DNA of 17,039 nucleotides from contig JAGWVZ010000024.1 of the NCBI GenBank assembly GCA_018970625.1, forward strand, positions 1-17,039, in the 5' to 3' direction. A program made the translations under genes and the position numbers. The DNA is from Myxococcales bacterium. GTDB lineage: Bacteria > Myxococcota > Bradymonadia > REDH01. Shown one piece after another: positions 6,684 through 15,079 of the stretch. Below the pieces are notes generated by a model, which had not been told where the DNA came from, ran no database searches, and saw nothing but the letters and a program-made list of their open reading frames with translations. Numbering within the stretch: position 1 is the first letter of the stretch; every line of letters begins with the position of its first letter.

Positions 6684-7382
6684 ATGCGCCGTTGGGCGTG
6701 GCTCGCCACCGCGCTTTGTCTGATTGGCGGCTCGGCTTCGCTGCTGTCAGCCGACACGCCACCCCTTCATTCGCTTGAGCCGGTGACCCTTCAGTTTCGG
6801 CCGCTGACCTTCGACAAGTCGGTCCCCGATGGCAAACCCGTCGTGGCAGAACCCGAGCGGCCGCCATCTCTCGACGAGCTGGTGCATCTGATCACGGCGC
6901 TTCAACGCACCGAGCACATACGGGCCAACCCCAAACGCAACCGCGAGATCGCTGCCGCCATCCTGAACTCGACAGCCCGCTGGCCACTGTCACCCATCGA
7001 CCTCCTCGCGCTTGGCTGGATTGAATCTCGACTTCGCCCCGACGCGCGCAGTGGCTCGGGCGCCTGCGGTATGTTCCAGCAGCTGCCTCGTTATGCTCGC
7101 CCATTCACGGTGGGCTGCGAACGACTGTCGCATCCCGCGCTCTCGGCGTGGCATGCCGGCGCGTTTATTCAGGCCTACCAGCGCCGATGGGGCGCGCACT
7201 GGGTGTGCCACTACAACGGCGGCATGATCTGTGGCCCTCGCGCGATTCAGTACGCCATGCGTTACCACGAGGTGCACCATACGCTCGAAAAGGAGCTCGT
7301 ACGGCTGCGGCACCCCGAAGCGGAACAGACGATGATCGCCGTTCAGCAACGCGCAGAATCCACCGGCGGCGGAAAGCAGTAG
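6684..7382 (+). CDS. Secreted lytic-transglycosylase-like (SLT) protein
   Basis: A protein with the goose-lysozyme-type SLT fold, which in this family cleaves peptidoglycan glycan strands in the periplasm. Counting from ATG 6684 (232 residues), the N terminus is a Sec signal peptide with MRRW, a hydrophobic core and a likely cut after residue 23. The catalytic region is LLALGWIESRLRPDARSGSG (107-126) with the presumed acid E114, then ACGMFQQLP (127-135), and later HYNGGMICGP (176-185), which corresponds to the AYNAGP motif of the family. Four cysteines (C128, C145, C175, C183) around the active site could form two disulfides, which is unusual for simple SLT domains. The frame is open further upstream (ATG 6606, TTG 6570). 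I choose 6684 for the canonical signal peptide; no start has a clear Shine-Dalgarno. Confidence 0.82.
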   Translation: MRRWAWLATALCLIGGSASLLSADTPPLHSLEPVTLQFRPLTFDKSVPDGKPVVAEPERPPSLDELVHLITALQRTEHIRANPKRNREIAAAILNSTARWPLSPIDLLALGWIESRLRPDARSGSGACGMFQQLPRYARPFTVGCERLSHPALSAWHAGAFIQAYQRRWGAHWVCHYNGGMICGPRAIQYAMRYHEVHHTLEKELVRLRHPEAEQTMIAVQQRAESTGGGKQ

Positions 7383-7475
7383 ACCCGGTTCGGCATCGCG
7401 CTGAAAGGGACGCATCTGAGCCCGTGGTCGGCGTGCGCCCCGCCGGTTTGGAGTGCACCTGGACGGGGCGTACCG

Positions 7476-7521
7476 CCGCCCTGCAAAAGCGTTCGGAACA
7501 CGAGAGGACTTTTCAGGGCGG
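7476..7521. terminator. Inverted repeat between convergent genes
   Basis: CCGCCCTGCAAAAG (7476-7489) pairs with CTTTTCAGGGCGG (7509-7521): 13 base pairs with one bulged C and a 19-base loop. It sits 94 bp after the transglycosylase stop and its right arm overlaps the stop codon of the opposing membrane-protein gene. The A/T-rich inner part of the stem is symmetric, so it could act in both directions, but no T-run follows on either strand. Confidence 0.4.
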
Positions 7522-9399
7522 TGTGCGACCAAACTGCTGCGCCAACGCCAGCATGGCCGGATGCTCGGCGTGCACCTCGAGCATGGCGTCCCAGACCTGA
7601 TCGGCCTGCGCGGCGCCGGCCGGCCCCAGAGACGACCAGTACAGCAGCGCCAGCGACTGCGCGCGCAACGACTGCGGCGAAGCATCGATAAGTCGCTGAA
7701 TTTCATCACCAATCTGCTGCATGGGCCGCGGTCGGCCGGCCGCCTGCGCGATCGCTTGCGCGATTGACTCCATGGGCAACAGAGGATGCAAAAGCCGGAA
7801 CGAGAGCGGCTGCAGCGCCGGGTAGCGGTCGCGGCGCAACCATATGACCGCCTGTTCGGACCAGTACACCATCATCCACTCGGACCGCTGCGCCAGAAAG
7901 CCGTGTGTCTCTCGGCCGGGCGTGTTGTCGGCGAGCACCCAGTCGGGGTTGTATCGAGCTATCCAGGCGTCGAACGCGGCAGGATCGAACTGCGCGCGCG
8001 TCGTTTCTTCTACAAATTCAACTGGATACACGGTGTCATGGCGCCCGTCGACGGCGGCACGGAATCGAGGCGCCGCGCTCGTTGAACCGTCGTCTGCGAG
8101 GCGACCATCCCAGAGCACCCAGCCGCCGTACACAAAAGCGTTCAACACCCGATCGCCGAGCTGATGTTCACGGGCAAAGGCAAGCGCGCCGTCGGGAAAT
8201 CGATTGGGCACCGGCCCCATTCCGGGGTCGTGCATGCGCAGCACGAACGCACCACTGACGCCAGCAACGCCGAGCGCCAGAGCGAGCAGGCCCGGAGCGA
8301 CGATGCGCGGCAGGCTCCAGGTGCTGAGTACCCGAGCCAGCAGCATCGCCGCAAACAGTGTCGCCAGCCCAACATGGCGAACGGCGGTCGTGGCCTGCCA
8401 GAACAACAAACCGGCCACCGCCACATGCCACAGGTGAACGCTGGGAGGTTGCGCGGCACGGGCGCATCGAATCCCGTCTACGACAACCACACAAGCAGCC
8501 AGCGCGATCAACACACAGGGCAATGGATAGTGCTCCATCGCAACCGCGAGCGTCAGAGGTTGCCACTCAGACACACTCGCGCGAAGTGCCGCATTGCCAT
8601 TCAACGAAAAAGCGGTCGCATAAAGCGCGGTGCCATTCACAGTGGCCAACCCTGACAACCAGGCCAGCAGGGCGGCGGTCGCAGCGGGCAGCAGCGCTCT
8701 GGCCGGCAGCACCCCTCCGGTAAAGCGCTGCAGGGACGTTGGCGCGATCACCCGCAAGACGCTCCAGCCAGCGGCGCCGGTCAGCAGCAGCACGCCCAGC
8801 ACGGCGCCACGGTGCACGTGCATCCAGACGGCGACGGTGGCTGCGGCAGCCAGCCACAGGCGCCAGCCATGCGTCGAAGTCTCATGCGCGGCATCGTCGG
8901 GTGCATGCAGACGCACGAGAAATGCAAACAACCATGCGGCACACAACGTGCCACACATCAACGGGCGAGGGATAAACTGACTGACCGTCGCCACGAGCAG
9001 GAACGATGCAACGGCGGTCCATACGAGCGGGTGTTGCGCGGCTTTTGAGCCTGTCGCGTATCGGATCGCCAGCGCAACACCAACGGCGCAGCTCGTGCGC
9101 AACATCTGGGTGCCCGCATCGCCCGCAAGAGCGTATGCCAGCCAGAGCAGCACCTGCGAACCCGCGTCGAGGTAGTGGATGGGCGCGTCGGCCCAGGTCC
9201 ACGAGAACAGATCATGCGCCGGCACAAGGCCCGTCTGCACCATGTACTGCCCCATGCGCAGATGCCACCAGGTGTCCCAGTCGCCGATCTGTTGCCACGT
9301 CACCAACACAGCCGTGCACGCGAGCCCGAGAACGGCCAGTGCCGTCGCCACTCGGTCGTAAGGTGCTGGATTAGTTGCGCTCATGGACCGGCGTGACAT
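7513..9399 (-). CDS. Polytopic membrane protein, GT-C glycosyltransferase-like
   Basis: A minus-strand protein of 628 residues. It has many hydrophobic helices up to about residue 410, then a soluble C-terminal part of about 215 residues. The first helix (17-35) is followed by IGDWDTWWHLRMGQYM with the acidic pair D40 and D42, then GLVPAHDLFSWTWAD. An acidic motif in the first outer loop is the hallmark of GT-C glycosyltransferases that use lipid-linked sugars. The C-terminal part has AFVYGGWVLWDGRLAD and later DGRHDTVY, recalling the GGYLIW and DGR motifs I associate with uncharacterised bacterial membrane proteins of this type. Enzymatic activity is inferred. The frame stays open to 9549, but third-position G+C over 9400-9549 falls to about half, so I use the ATG at 9399; ATG 9384 is equally possible. 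Confidence 0.75.
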   Translation of the reverse strand: MSRRSMSATNPAPYDRVATALAVLGLACTAVLVTWQQIGDWDTWWHLRMGQYMVQTGLVPAHDLFSWTWADAPIHYLDAGSQVLLWLAYALAGDAGTQMLRTSCAVGVALAIRYATGSKAAQHPLVWTAVASFLLVATVSQFIPRPLMCGTLCAAWLFAFLVRLHAPDDAAHETSTHGWRLWLAAAATVAVWMHVHRGAVLGVLLLTGAAGWSVLRVIAPTSLQRFTGGVLPARALLPAATAALLAWLSGLATVNGTALYATAFSLNGNAALRASVSEWQPLTLAVAMEHYPLPCVLIALAACVVVVDGIRCARAAQPPSVHLWHVAVAGLLFWQATTAVRHVGLATLFAAMLLARVLSTWSLPRIVAPGLLALALGVAGVSGAFVLRMHDPGMGPVPNRFPDGALAFAREHQLGDRVLNAFVYGGWVLWDGRLADDGSTSAAPRFRAAVDGRHDTVYPVEFVEETTRAQFDPAAFDAWIARYNPDWVLADNTPGRETHGFLAQRSEWMMVYWSEQAVIWLRRDRYPALQPLSFRLLHPLLPMESIAQAIAQAAGRPRPMQQIGDEIQRLIDASPQSLRAQSLALLYWSSLGPAGAAQADQVWDAMLEVHAEHPAMLALAQQFGRTPP

Positions 9400-9579
9400 A
9401 CAGGCAGGCGAGATGGACGGTCGCCCTGAATACGGGAGCACGACGTGTCGTCTGTGGGCAGTTGGCGCAGCTTGGGAAGGCCCGCCTGCCTTGTCAAGTC
9501 TGCACATTTGATGTTGATTCCGTAGTTTGCGCCGTATGTCGCGAAGCATGACGCCGGCGAGTCAGCCCCCGATGGTCAT

Positions 9580-11829
9580 ATGCTGATACAGAAGTACTGG
9601 TTTCGTTTAGCCTTCTCGATGGTCGCGGCGGGCGCCGCCCCGACGGCGGCAGTCGCTCAGCCGTCCTTCGTCGAGTCGTTCTATGTGTCGGCCACGTCTG
9701 AGGCGACCGATGACGACCTGGAGCAGGGCCTGTCCCGCTGCGCCCGAAGCTTCGCCGACGCGCTGAACCAGTCGCGGCAATACATTGAACGCAACGGACC
9801 CGAAGTCGCCAGTGTGGTGTCGGGGTGTGTCGAGAACGTCGCCGACCCGACCACACAGCGTGCGTGTGATTTGGCGGCGGCGTCGAGCTCGGTCGATTAC
9901 ATCCTGATGGTCGATGCGCTGCAGGTGAGCAACGGCTGGCTCTTTGAAGCCCGCGCGGTCAGCCCTACGCAGAACGGCACCGTGTGGTCGGCCGACCAGG
10001 TGGTGGACTCGCAGTCCGACTTCGTGCTGTCTGCCCGGCAGGGTTGCCGTGAGCTGGCCCAGAACTTCTTGTGCACCCGCAACAACGTGTGCGCGACCGC
10101 AGCCACGGCGGCCGCTGACCGTTCCACGCTGCGGCTGGACGCATCACTGCCCACCGTGGCCACCGTGTATGTGGATGGTGTCGCCGTAGGCAACTCTACA
10201 CAGGCCGAGTTTGCGCTGACGCCCGGCACGAAGCGCATCGAGCTTCGCGCCCCGGGATACGCCGTTCTGGAGCGCACGGTAGAGTTGGTTGCCGGGCAGA
10301 CCCTCGCGCTGAATGACGTCGTGATGGAGGCCCTGCCGGCCACGGCCTCGGTCGCCTGTAATGTTCGCGACGCGCAAATCAGCGTCAACGGACAGATCGT
10401 GGCCAGCACGGCGCTGGGTCAGTTTGTTCCTGTGACCATCCCGATTGGCGCTTCTACCCTGTCGGTGCAGGCGCCCGGCTACAACACGTGGGAGATCCAG
10501 CTGGCCGCCACGCCGGGCGCCGATCTGCAGCTGGAGGTCGAGCTGACACCCGGCAGCGGCGTGCAAACCGGTGTCGTCACCTCGCAGAGCATCGCGTCGG
10601 TGCCGGGTACCGACGTCTCTGGGCTGCCTGCCGGGACCAACGGCAGTGCCGCAACCGCAGCGATCGATCCGTCACAGGGGCCCACGGGCGTCGGCGGCTT
10701 CTCAGACAGCCTGTCGCTCTACGCCAGCACCGCAGGCGCGCTGCAGCAGGGCGACGTGCAGCTGAACTCGGGTGAGTTCTACGACGAGTATTTCTACATG
10801 TCGTACGGCAACGAACCGCTGTCTCTGCGCGCTGCATCCACTGAGTTCGACACCTACCTGATGATCCGCGGACCCGGCGATTTCACCATCGACAACGACG
10901 ACTACGACATCGCGCAGGGAACCAACGCCGGCATCGACATTGTGCTGCCCAACCCGGGCGAATACCGCATCATGGTCACCTCCTATCGGCCGGGTGAGGT
11001 CGGTTCCTACACGTTGAGCGTTGCCCCCGGCGTACCGCCCGCTACCCAGACTCCCGTTACGCCGCCCACCGTCGGCAACCAGTTCAACGGCTCGGGTACA
11101 GGGCATGGTTCGCTCGAGTCAGGCGACGCCACGCTGAACTCGGGAGAGTTCAGCGACACGTGGATCTACCAGTCGAGTGGCAACGAGTTCGCCTCGTTGC
11201 ACGCCTTGTCCACCGAGTTTGACACCTACCTCATGGTACGTGGTCCGAACGGTTTCACCATGGACAACGACGACTTCGACACCGCGCAGAGCCTGAACGC
11301 AGGCCTGGAGTTCGAGATGCTCGCGCCCGGAGAGTATCGATTCATCGTCACCTCGTACCAGCCAGGCGAAATCGGCGCCTATGCGCTCGATTTCACAACG
11401 CGCAGCCTGGTACCGGCCACCACGGGATACAACCAGCAGACGCAGCCGGTCGGCGGTACGCCGGGTGGCTATCAGGTCATTCCGGTACAGCCCTCCATGC
11501 GTGCCACACAGCTGTCCGGCGAGGCCGGTGGCAACGTCTCTGGCTCTGACGTCACGGACGGCCAGTGCCTGGGATTCTTCAACGGCTCTGCCAACGCTCA
11601 GCTTCAGGTCAATCAGTACACCGACCTGCGCATCTTCGCCGAGTCATCTGCCGACACCACCCTGCTCCTGGTCGATGACGCAGGCAACGTCTATTGCGAC
11701 GATGACTCCCACGGAAACCTGAACCCACGACTGGATGTGTCGCTGCGTCCGGGCATCTACGATGTCTTCGTTGGCACCTACGCAGCGGGAACCTACGGCG
11801 CCTACCTGCTGACGGTCCAACCCCTCTGA
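9580..11829 (+). CDS. Secreted PEGA and PPC repeat protein
   Basis: A 749-residue exported protein. The Sec signal peptide ends near AVAQ (residue 27). Residues 28-180 form a domain with five or more cysteines that I do not recognise. Two PEGA-type surface-layer domains follow: about 185-253 (TVYVDGVAVGNSTQAEFALT, RIELRAPGY) and 255-324 (QISVNGQIVAST, TLSVQAPGYNTWEI). After a Ser/Gly linker come two near-duplicate beta domains of the PPC (pre-peptidase C-terminal) type, about 390-483 and 513-606. Both carry LNSGEF, STEFDTYLM, DNDD, PGEYR, VTSY and PGE. A third, diverged copy (about 655-747) ends with VDDAGNVYCDDDSHGN and GTYGAYLLTV. The acidic DNDD loops may bind calcium. No catalytic domain is visible, so it is probably a structural or adhesive envelope protein. 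The start at 9580 directly precedes the signal peptide; the Shine-Dalgarno is poor. Confidence 0.88.
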   Translation: MLIQKYWFRLAFSMVAAGAAPTAAVAQPSFVESFYVSATSEATDDDLEQGLSRCARSFADALNQSRQYIERNGPEVASVVSGCVENVADPTTQRACDLAAASSSVDYILMVDALQVSNGWLFEARAVSPTQNGTVWSADQVVDSQSDFVLSARQGCRELAQNFLCTRNNVCATAATAAADRSTLRLDASLPTVATVYVDGVAVGNSTQAEFALTPGTKRIELRAPGYAVLERTVELVAGQTLALNDVVMEALPATASVACNVRDAQISVNGQIVASTALGQFVPVTIPIGASTLSVQAPGYNTWEIQLAATPGADLQLEVELTPGSGVQTGVVTSQSIASVPGTDVSGLPAGTNGSAATAAIDPSQGPTGVGGFSDSLSLYASTAGALQQGDVQLNSGEFYDEYFYMSYGNEPLSLRAASTEFDTYLMIRGPGDFTIDNDDYDIAQGTNAGIDIVLPNPGEYRIMVTSYRPGEVGSYTLSVAPGVPPATQTPVTPPTVGNQFNGSGTGHGSLESGDATLNSGEFSDTWIYQSSGNEFASLHALSTEFDTYLMVRGPNGFTMDNDDFDTAQSLNAGLEFEMLAPGEYRFIVTSYQPGEIGAYALDFTTRSLVPATTGYNQQTQPVGGTPGGYQVIPVQPSMRATQLSGEAGGNVSGSDVTDGQCLGFFNGSANAQLQVNQYTDLRIFAESSADTTLLLVDDAGNVYCDDDSHGNLNPRLDVSLRPGIYDVFVGTYAAGTYGAYLLTVQPL

Positions 11830-11879
11830 GTGTTCGCGGAAACACGACCTTACGACGCCCTGAATGGCTCCGTCGTCGT

Positions 11880-11906
11880 TACAAACTGCTACAAAGCTCA
11901 TACAAA
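11880..11906 (+). promoter_or_regulatory. Three TACAAA direct repeats upstream of the EF-hand gene
   Basis: TACAAA occurs at 11880, 11890 and 11901, spacings of 10 and 11 bases, so all face the same side of the helix. Direct repeats of about one turn with TACA cores are typical of OmpR/PhoB-family response-regulator sites. A possible -10 (TATGGT, 11936-11941) lies about 30 bases downstream, the usual placing for activator sites. The gene starts at 12003. The regulator is not in the window. Confidence 0.4.
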
Positions 11907-11956
11907 CCGACCACAGACACTTCTCTGGCCGGTGTTATGGTTGCACACATGGTCGA

Positions 11957-11974
11957 TATCGGATTTCACCGATA
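11957..11974 (+). promoter_or_regulatory. Dyad in the leader of the EF-hand gene
   Basis: TATCGG (11957-11962) and CCGATA (11969-11974) form a perfect 6-bp inverted repeat around the six-base spacer ATTTCA. It lies 28 bases before the start codon of the EF-hand gene and downstream of the candidate -10, so it could be an operator or a leader hairpin. No known regulator motif is recognised. Confidence 0.3.
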
Positions 11975-12002
11975 CCGAATCTCTTCACACAAGGAGTCAG
12001 CC

Positions 12003-12593
12003 ATGTCGACCGAATCCCCAGACAAAACGACCTCCGTGGTACCCCGCCATCGCCGCCTCATCAGGCTCCTGTTGGGTCTGTTGTTCGCCGCCAGCTGCGC
12101 CGTTCCCGTTCTTGCGCAGCAGCACGACGAACGCGAGCCCCGCGAAAATCACCCCCGGATGCTCGACGAATTCGACGCTGACAGCGACGGCACGGTGTCC
12201 ACCACGGAGTTCACCACACGGACTCAGGCGCGCTTTGCCGAGCTCGACGCCAACGGCGACGCGCAAGTGACCACCGCCGAGCTGGTCGCGCACTTCGACG
12301 GCGAGCAGCTGCCTGTGCAAGCCCTGCGGCGCTTCAACCACGCCGACGCCGACGGCGACGGCACCGTCACACAGTCCGAGTTCGAAACAGCCTCGACGCA
12401 GCTCTTCGCGCGACTGGATCAGGACGCCGACGGCATCGTCACCCCCGACGAAGCGCGCGACGGCAGGCAAGCCATGCGCGACGAAGCGCGGCAACGCATG
12501 CAGGAACGCTCCAGCGATGACGGTCCCGGACGCGGACACGGACGGGGACGCGGTCAACAGGGCCCATCCGGCAACTCGGAAGCAACACCCTGA
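12003..12593 (+). CDS. Secreted EF-hand calcium-binding protein
   Basis: A 196-residue exported protein. The signal peptide has a basic n-region (RHRR), a hydrophobic core and a likely cut after VLA (residue 38). Four canonical 12-residue EF-hand loops follow: D58-E69 (DADSDGTVSTTE), D82-E93 (DANGDAQVTTAE), D115-E126 (DADGDGTVTQSE) and D139-E150 (DQDADGIVTPDE). Each keeps the acidic or Asn ligands and the bidentate Glu, so all four should bind calcium. The C terminus (about 157-196) is charged and Gly/Arg-rich (GRGHGRGRGQQG). The start is well supported by AGGAG six bases upstream, the best ribosome binding site in the window. A role in periplasmic or surface calcium buffering or signalling is inferred. 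It follows the PEGA/PPC gene by 173 bp, with its own apparent control region. Confidence 0.92.
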   Translation: MSTESPDKTTSVVPRHRRLIRLLLGLLFAASCAVPVLAQQHDEREPRENHPRMLDEFDADSDGTVSTTEFTTRTQARFAELDANGDAQVTTAELVAHFDGEQLPVQALRRFNHADADGDGTVTQSEFETASTQLFARLDQDADGIVTPDEARDGRQAMRDEARQRMQERSSDDGPGRGHGRGRGQQGPSGNSEATP

Positions 12594-12665
12594 ACAGAAC
12601 GGTGGCGGGTTCGCGTTGCATCGCACCCCGGGCCCGCGCTATGTCACCGCGGCTCTCCCAACCGC

Positions 12666-13952
12666 ATGGTGGCCTTCATGTCAGCTCGTTCCATGACACC
12701 CACGACCAGCGTCGACCGCCGAACCCAACGCCGCAACACACGTCGCCCGCGACCGGCGTTCCATCTTGCGCTCGGCCTTCTGTTGCTGACCAGCGCCGCC
12801 TGCCAGCCTGCCGCTCCCACGCCTGAGACTGGCTCTGCGCCGGTGCAACCAGAAGCCGCAGCACCCACTCCACCGAGTGTCGCCACAACCATCGAAGCAG
12901 CAGGAACCAGCGCTCCCACCATCATCTCGGTAACGGCAGAACTCGACGGCCCCATCTTTGTAGATGGCGTGCGCGCAGCCGCTTCCACACCGCTGGAAGC
13001 GCACCGGGTCGTCACCGGACGTCACGACGTGCAGGTGGTTGGTCCCAACGCCGCCTGGCTATCGCAACCCACTGTCATGCTCGCACGAGAAGGTGTGCAC
13101 TCCCGCATGCACCTTCGCAATCAGGCGCAGCGCACCGCCCTGAATATTCAGGAGATTCCCTGGGAAGGCCCGGGCGAGCTCGGCCCCATGAACACCATGG
13201 CCGGCGTGCCCCAGTTTCCACCCGGTGTGGACTGGACCACGGGCATCCCCAACGCCATGCTGCCCACGCCCGTCGAAGGCTCAGCCCCACCCGAAATCGC
13301 CACCGTAAACCTGCCCGGCGACCCGGCCCCCTTTGTACTCAACTGGCCTTCGGCCGCTTCGCAGGGCGGCGGTACGCCCGAAGGCAGCGGAAACAATCCC
13401 ACCGAAGCGTCCGCAGACAACGGCGTTCCGAATCACGCTGCCGAAGCATCGGGCAACGCTGCGCCAGCTCCGCTCGAGCCGGGTGAAGCATCAGCCACCG
13501 CGCCAGCCGCCGAGGGTTCCGTCGCTCCAACCCAGGCGGCGGCCGCCGCGCCTGCTGTTGAAGGCTCGGCCAACACACCCGCCGACGGCTCTGCGCCCGC
13601 CAACGGTTCTGCGCCCGCCGTGGCAGAGGCTTCGGCCGCCGCACCCGCACCCCCGGTCGCGCTTCCCGCCGACCTTCCGGTACTAAATGTCTGGCTGGTA
13701 GATCCGCGGCAACCGGCCAACGCCGAGCGCACGCGCATGTATGTAACGTCGCGCCCGGCTGGCGTGGTGTACATCAACAACGTATCAACCGGCCGCATGA
13801 CGCCGGTGCTTATGGATATCGAACCCGGCGAAGTCAGCCTGCAGGTGCTGTACGAAAATGGAGAATTATCGAAATCCCTGCCGGTCAACTCGAACGCCGG
13901 TCAGGGCCGCGCCGTATATTTCATTGGGCCGCTGGATTTCGCGCTGCGTTGA
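12666..13952 (+). CDS. Ala/Pro-rich lipoprotein with PEGA-like ends
   Basis: A 428-residue exported protein. The N terminus is unusually basic (RRTQRRNTRRPRP, 18-30), followed by a hydrophobic core and TSAAC with C46 as a possible lipidation site. The lipobox is imperfect because position -3 is Ser. Residues about 87-150 look like a degenerate PEGA domain (GPIFVDGVRAAASTPLEAHR, RHDVQVVGPN). A long low-complexity stretch (about 225-335) is rich in Ala, Pro, Ser and Gly with recurring EGSA, DGSA, EASA and NGSAP. The C terminus (about 357-428) is a better PEGA-like domain: TSRPAGVVYINNVSTGRMTP and PGEVSLQVLYENGE. I infer a cell-envelope protein whose linker spans periplasm or surface. The start could also be ATG 12678 or 12693; no Shine-Dalgarno decides it. 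Confidence 0.75.
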   Translation: MVAFMSARSMTPTTSVDRRTQRRNTRRPRPAFHLALGLLLLTSAACQPAAPTPETGSAPVQPEAAAPTPPSVATTIEAAGTSAPTIISVTAELDGPIFVDGVRAAASTPLEAHRVVTGRHDVQVVGPNAAWLSQPTVMLAREGVHSRMHLRNQAQRTALNIQEIPWEGPGELGPMNTMAGVPQFPPGVDWTTGIPNAMLPTPVEGSAPPEIATVNLPGDPAPFVLNWPSAASQGGGTPEGSGNNPTEASADNGVPNHAAEASGNAAPAPLEPGEASATAPAAEGSVAPTQAAAAAPAVEGSANTPADGSAPANGSAPAVAEASAAAPAPPVALPADLPVLNVWLVDPRQPANAERTRMYVTSRPAGVVYINNVSTGRMTPVLMDIEPGEVSLQVLYENGELSKSLPVNSNAGQGRAVYFIGPLDFALR

Positions 13953-14086
13953 GTCCTGTATTTTGCACAATGCCAGAAACACTGCGGACGGCCGTTATCC
14001 AGGCGCTGAAACAATTCAGCTACCGATAAATACGAATATTACCGAACCAGTTACGCCCTGAAAATCATTCCGTAAAACAATGAGTT

Positions 14087-15079
14087 TCAGGAAACACTGG
14101 CGGGGTCGAGCTCCGAAATACCCAGACGCGCAAAGAGTGCGGCGTCGCGGTCGGCTTCGGGATTTGGGGTGGTCAGCAGTTTCGGGCCGAAAAATACTGA
14201 ATTTGCGCCAGCGAAATAACACAGCGCCTGCAGCTCATCGCTCATGGTTTCGCGGCCTGCGCTCAGGCGCACGTACGATTCCGGCATCAGCAGGCGGGCC
14301 ATGGCGATGGTGCGCACAAATTCGATGGAATCAAAGTCGCCCACGCCGTGCAGCGGGGTACCGGCGACCTGCACGAGCAGGTTGATGGGCACGCTCTCGG
14401 GGTGCTCCGGCAGGTTGGCGAGGGTGCGCAGCATTTCGACGCGGTCCAGGCGGGATTCGCCCATGCCGACGATGCCGCCGCAGCAGACGTTGATGCCGGC
14501 GTCGCGCACGGCCTGAAGGGTGTTCAGGCGGTCTTCGAAGGTACGGGTGGTGATGATCTGCCCGTAGAACTCCTTCGAGGTGTCGATGTTGTGGTTGTAG
14601 TAGTCCAGCCCGGCCTCTTTCAGGGCGGCGGCCTGTTCGGGCTCGAGCATGCCGAGCGTGGCGCAGGTCTCCATGCCGAGGGCGCGTACGCCGCGGACCA
14701 TGTCGAGCACCTGGTCGAACTGCTTGCCGCGGGGGTTACGCCAGGCGGCGCCCATGCAGTAGCGGGTGGCACCCTGGTCGCGGGCTTCGCGTGCGCCGGC
14801 GAGCACCTTTTCGACATCCATGAGCTTTTCGTTCTTGAGCCCGGTGTCGAAGTGCGCGCTTTGTGGGCAGTATTTGCAGTCTTCGGGGCAGGCGCCGGTC
14901 TTCACGGACAGCAGCGTACACTTCTGCACGGCGTTGGCGGGCCAGCAGCGGCGGTGTACGGAGTGGGCGGCGAAGAGCAGGTCGTTGAACGGCATCTCCC
15001 AGAGCTCCAGCACCTCGGGTGTCGTCCAGTCGTGACGAAGCGCCAGAAATCGGTCGGGAGTATCGAGGAGAGCATTCAT
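14087..15079 (-). CDS. bioB: Biotin synthase BioB
   Basis: A radical SAM enzyme that inserts sulfur into dethiobiotin, the last step of biotin synthesis, in the cytosol. The 330 residues are the normal family length. The [4Fe-4S] motif is CPEDCKYC with C64, C68 and C71. The [2Fe-2S] ligands are C108 (RYCMGAAW), C139 (METCATLG), C199 ([13 protein letters not shown]) and R271 (YVRLSAGRE). YYNHNIDTS (160-168) and KLLTTPNPE near the C terminus are also typical. All key residues are present. No other bio gene is in the window. Its Fe-S clusters depend on assembly factors such as the SufS/SufE pair 12 kb away, but that is a general dependency. A small ORF upstream overlaps its ATG by four bases, so it may be translated by coupling. 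Confidence 0.97.
   Translation of the reverse strand: MNALLDTPDRFLALRHDWTTPEVLELWEMPFNDLLFAAHSVHRRCWPANAVQKCTLLSVKTGACPEDCKYCPQSAHFDTGLKNEKLMDVEKVLAGAREARDQGATRYCMGAAWRNPRGKQFDQVLDMVRGVRALGMETCATLGMLEPEQAAALKEAGLDYYNHNIDTSKEFYGQIITTRTFEDRLNTLQAVRDAGINVCCGGIVGMGESRLDRVEMLRTLANLPEHPESVPINLLVQVAGTPLHGVGDFDSIEFVRTIAMARLLMPESYVRLSAGRETMSDELQALCYFAGANSVFFGPKLLTTPNPEADRDAALFARLGISELDPASVS

Noticed and set aside
9440..9451. Dyad ACGAC-GT-GTCGT in the 9400-9579 divergent region
   Set aside because: Short, with no second copy and no supporting promoter; the nearby TTGTCA/TTGACA palindrome also lacks a matching -10 on either strand.
9400..9549. N-terminal extension of the GT-C-like protein to ATG 9549
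   Set aside because: Third-position G+C drops to about half in this stretch, unlike the rest of the gene, and the region should hold the promoters of the divergent pair.
11831..11846. Short hairpin GTGTT/AACAC after the PEGA/PPC gene as a terminator
   Set aside because: Five base pairs without a T-run are too weak to call.
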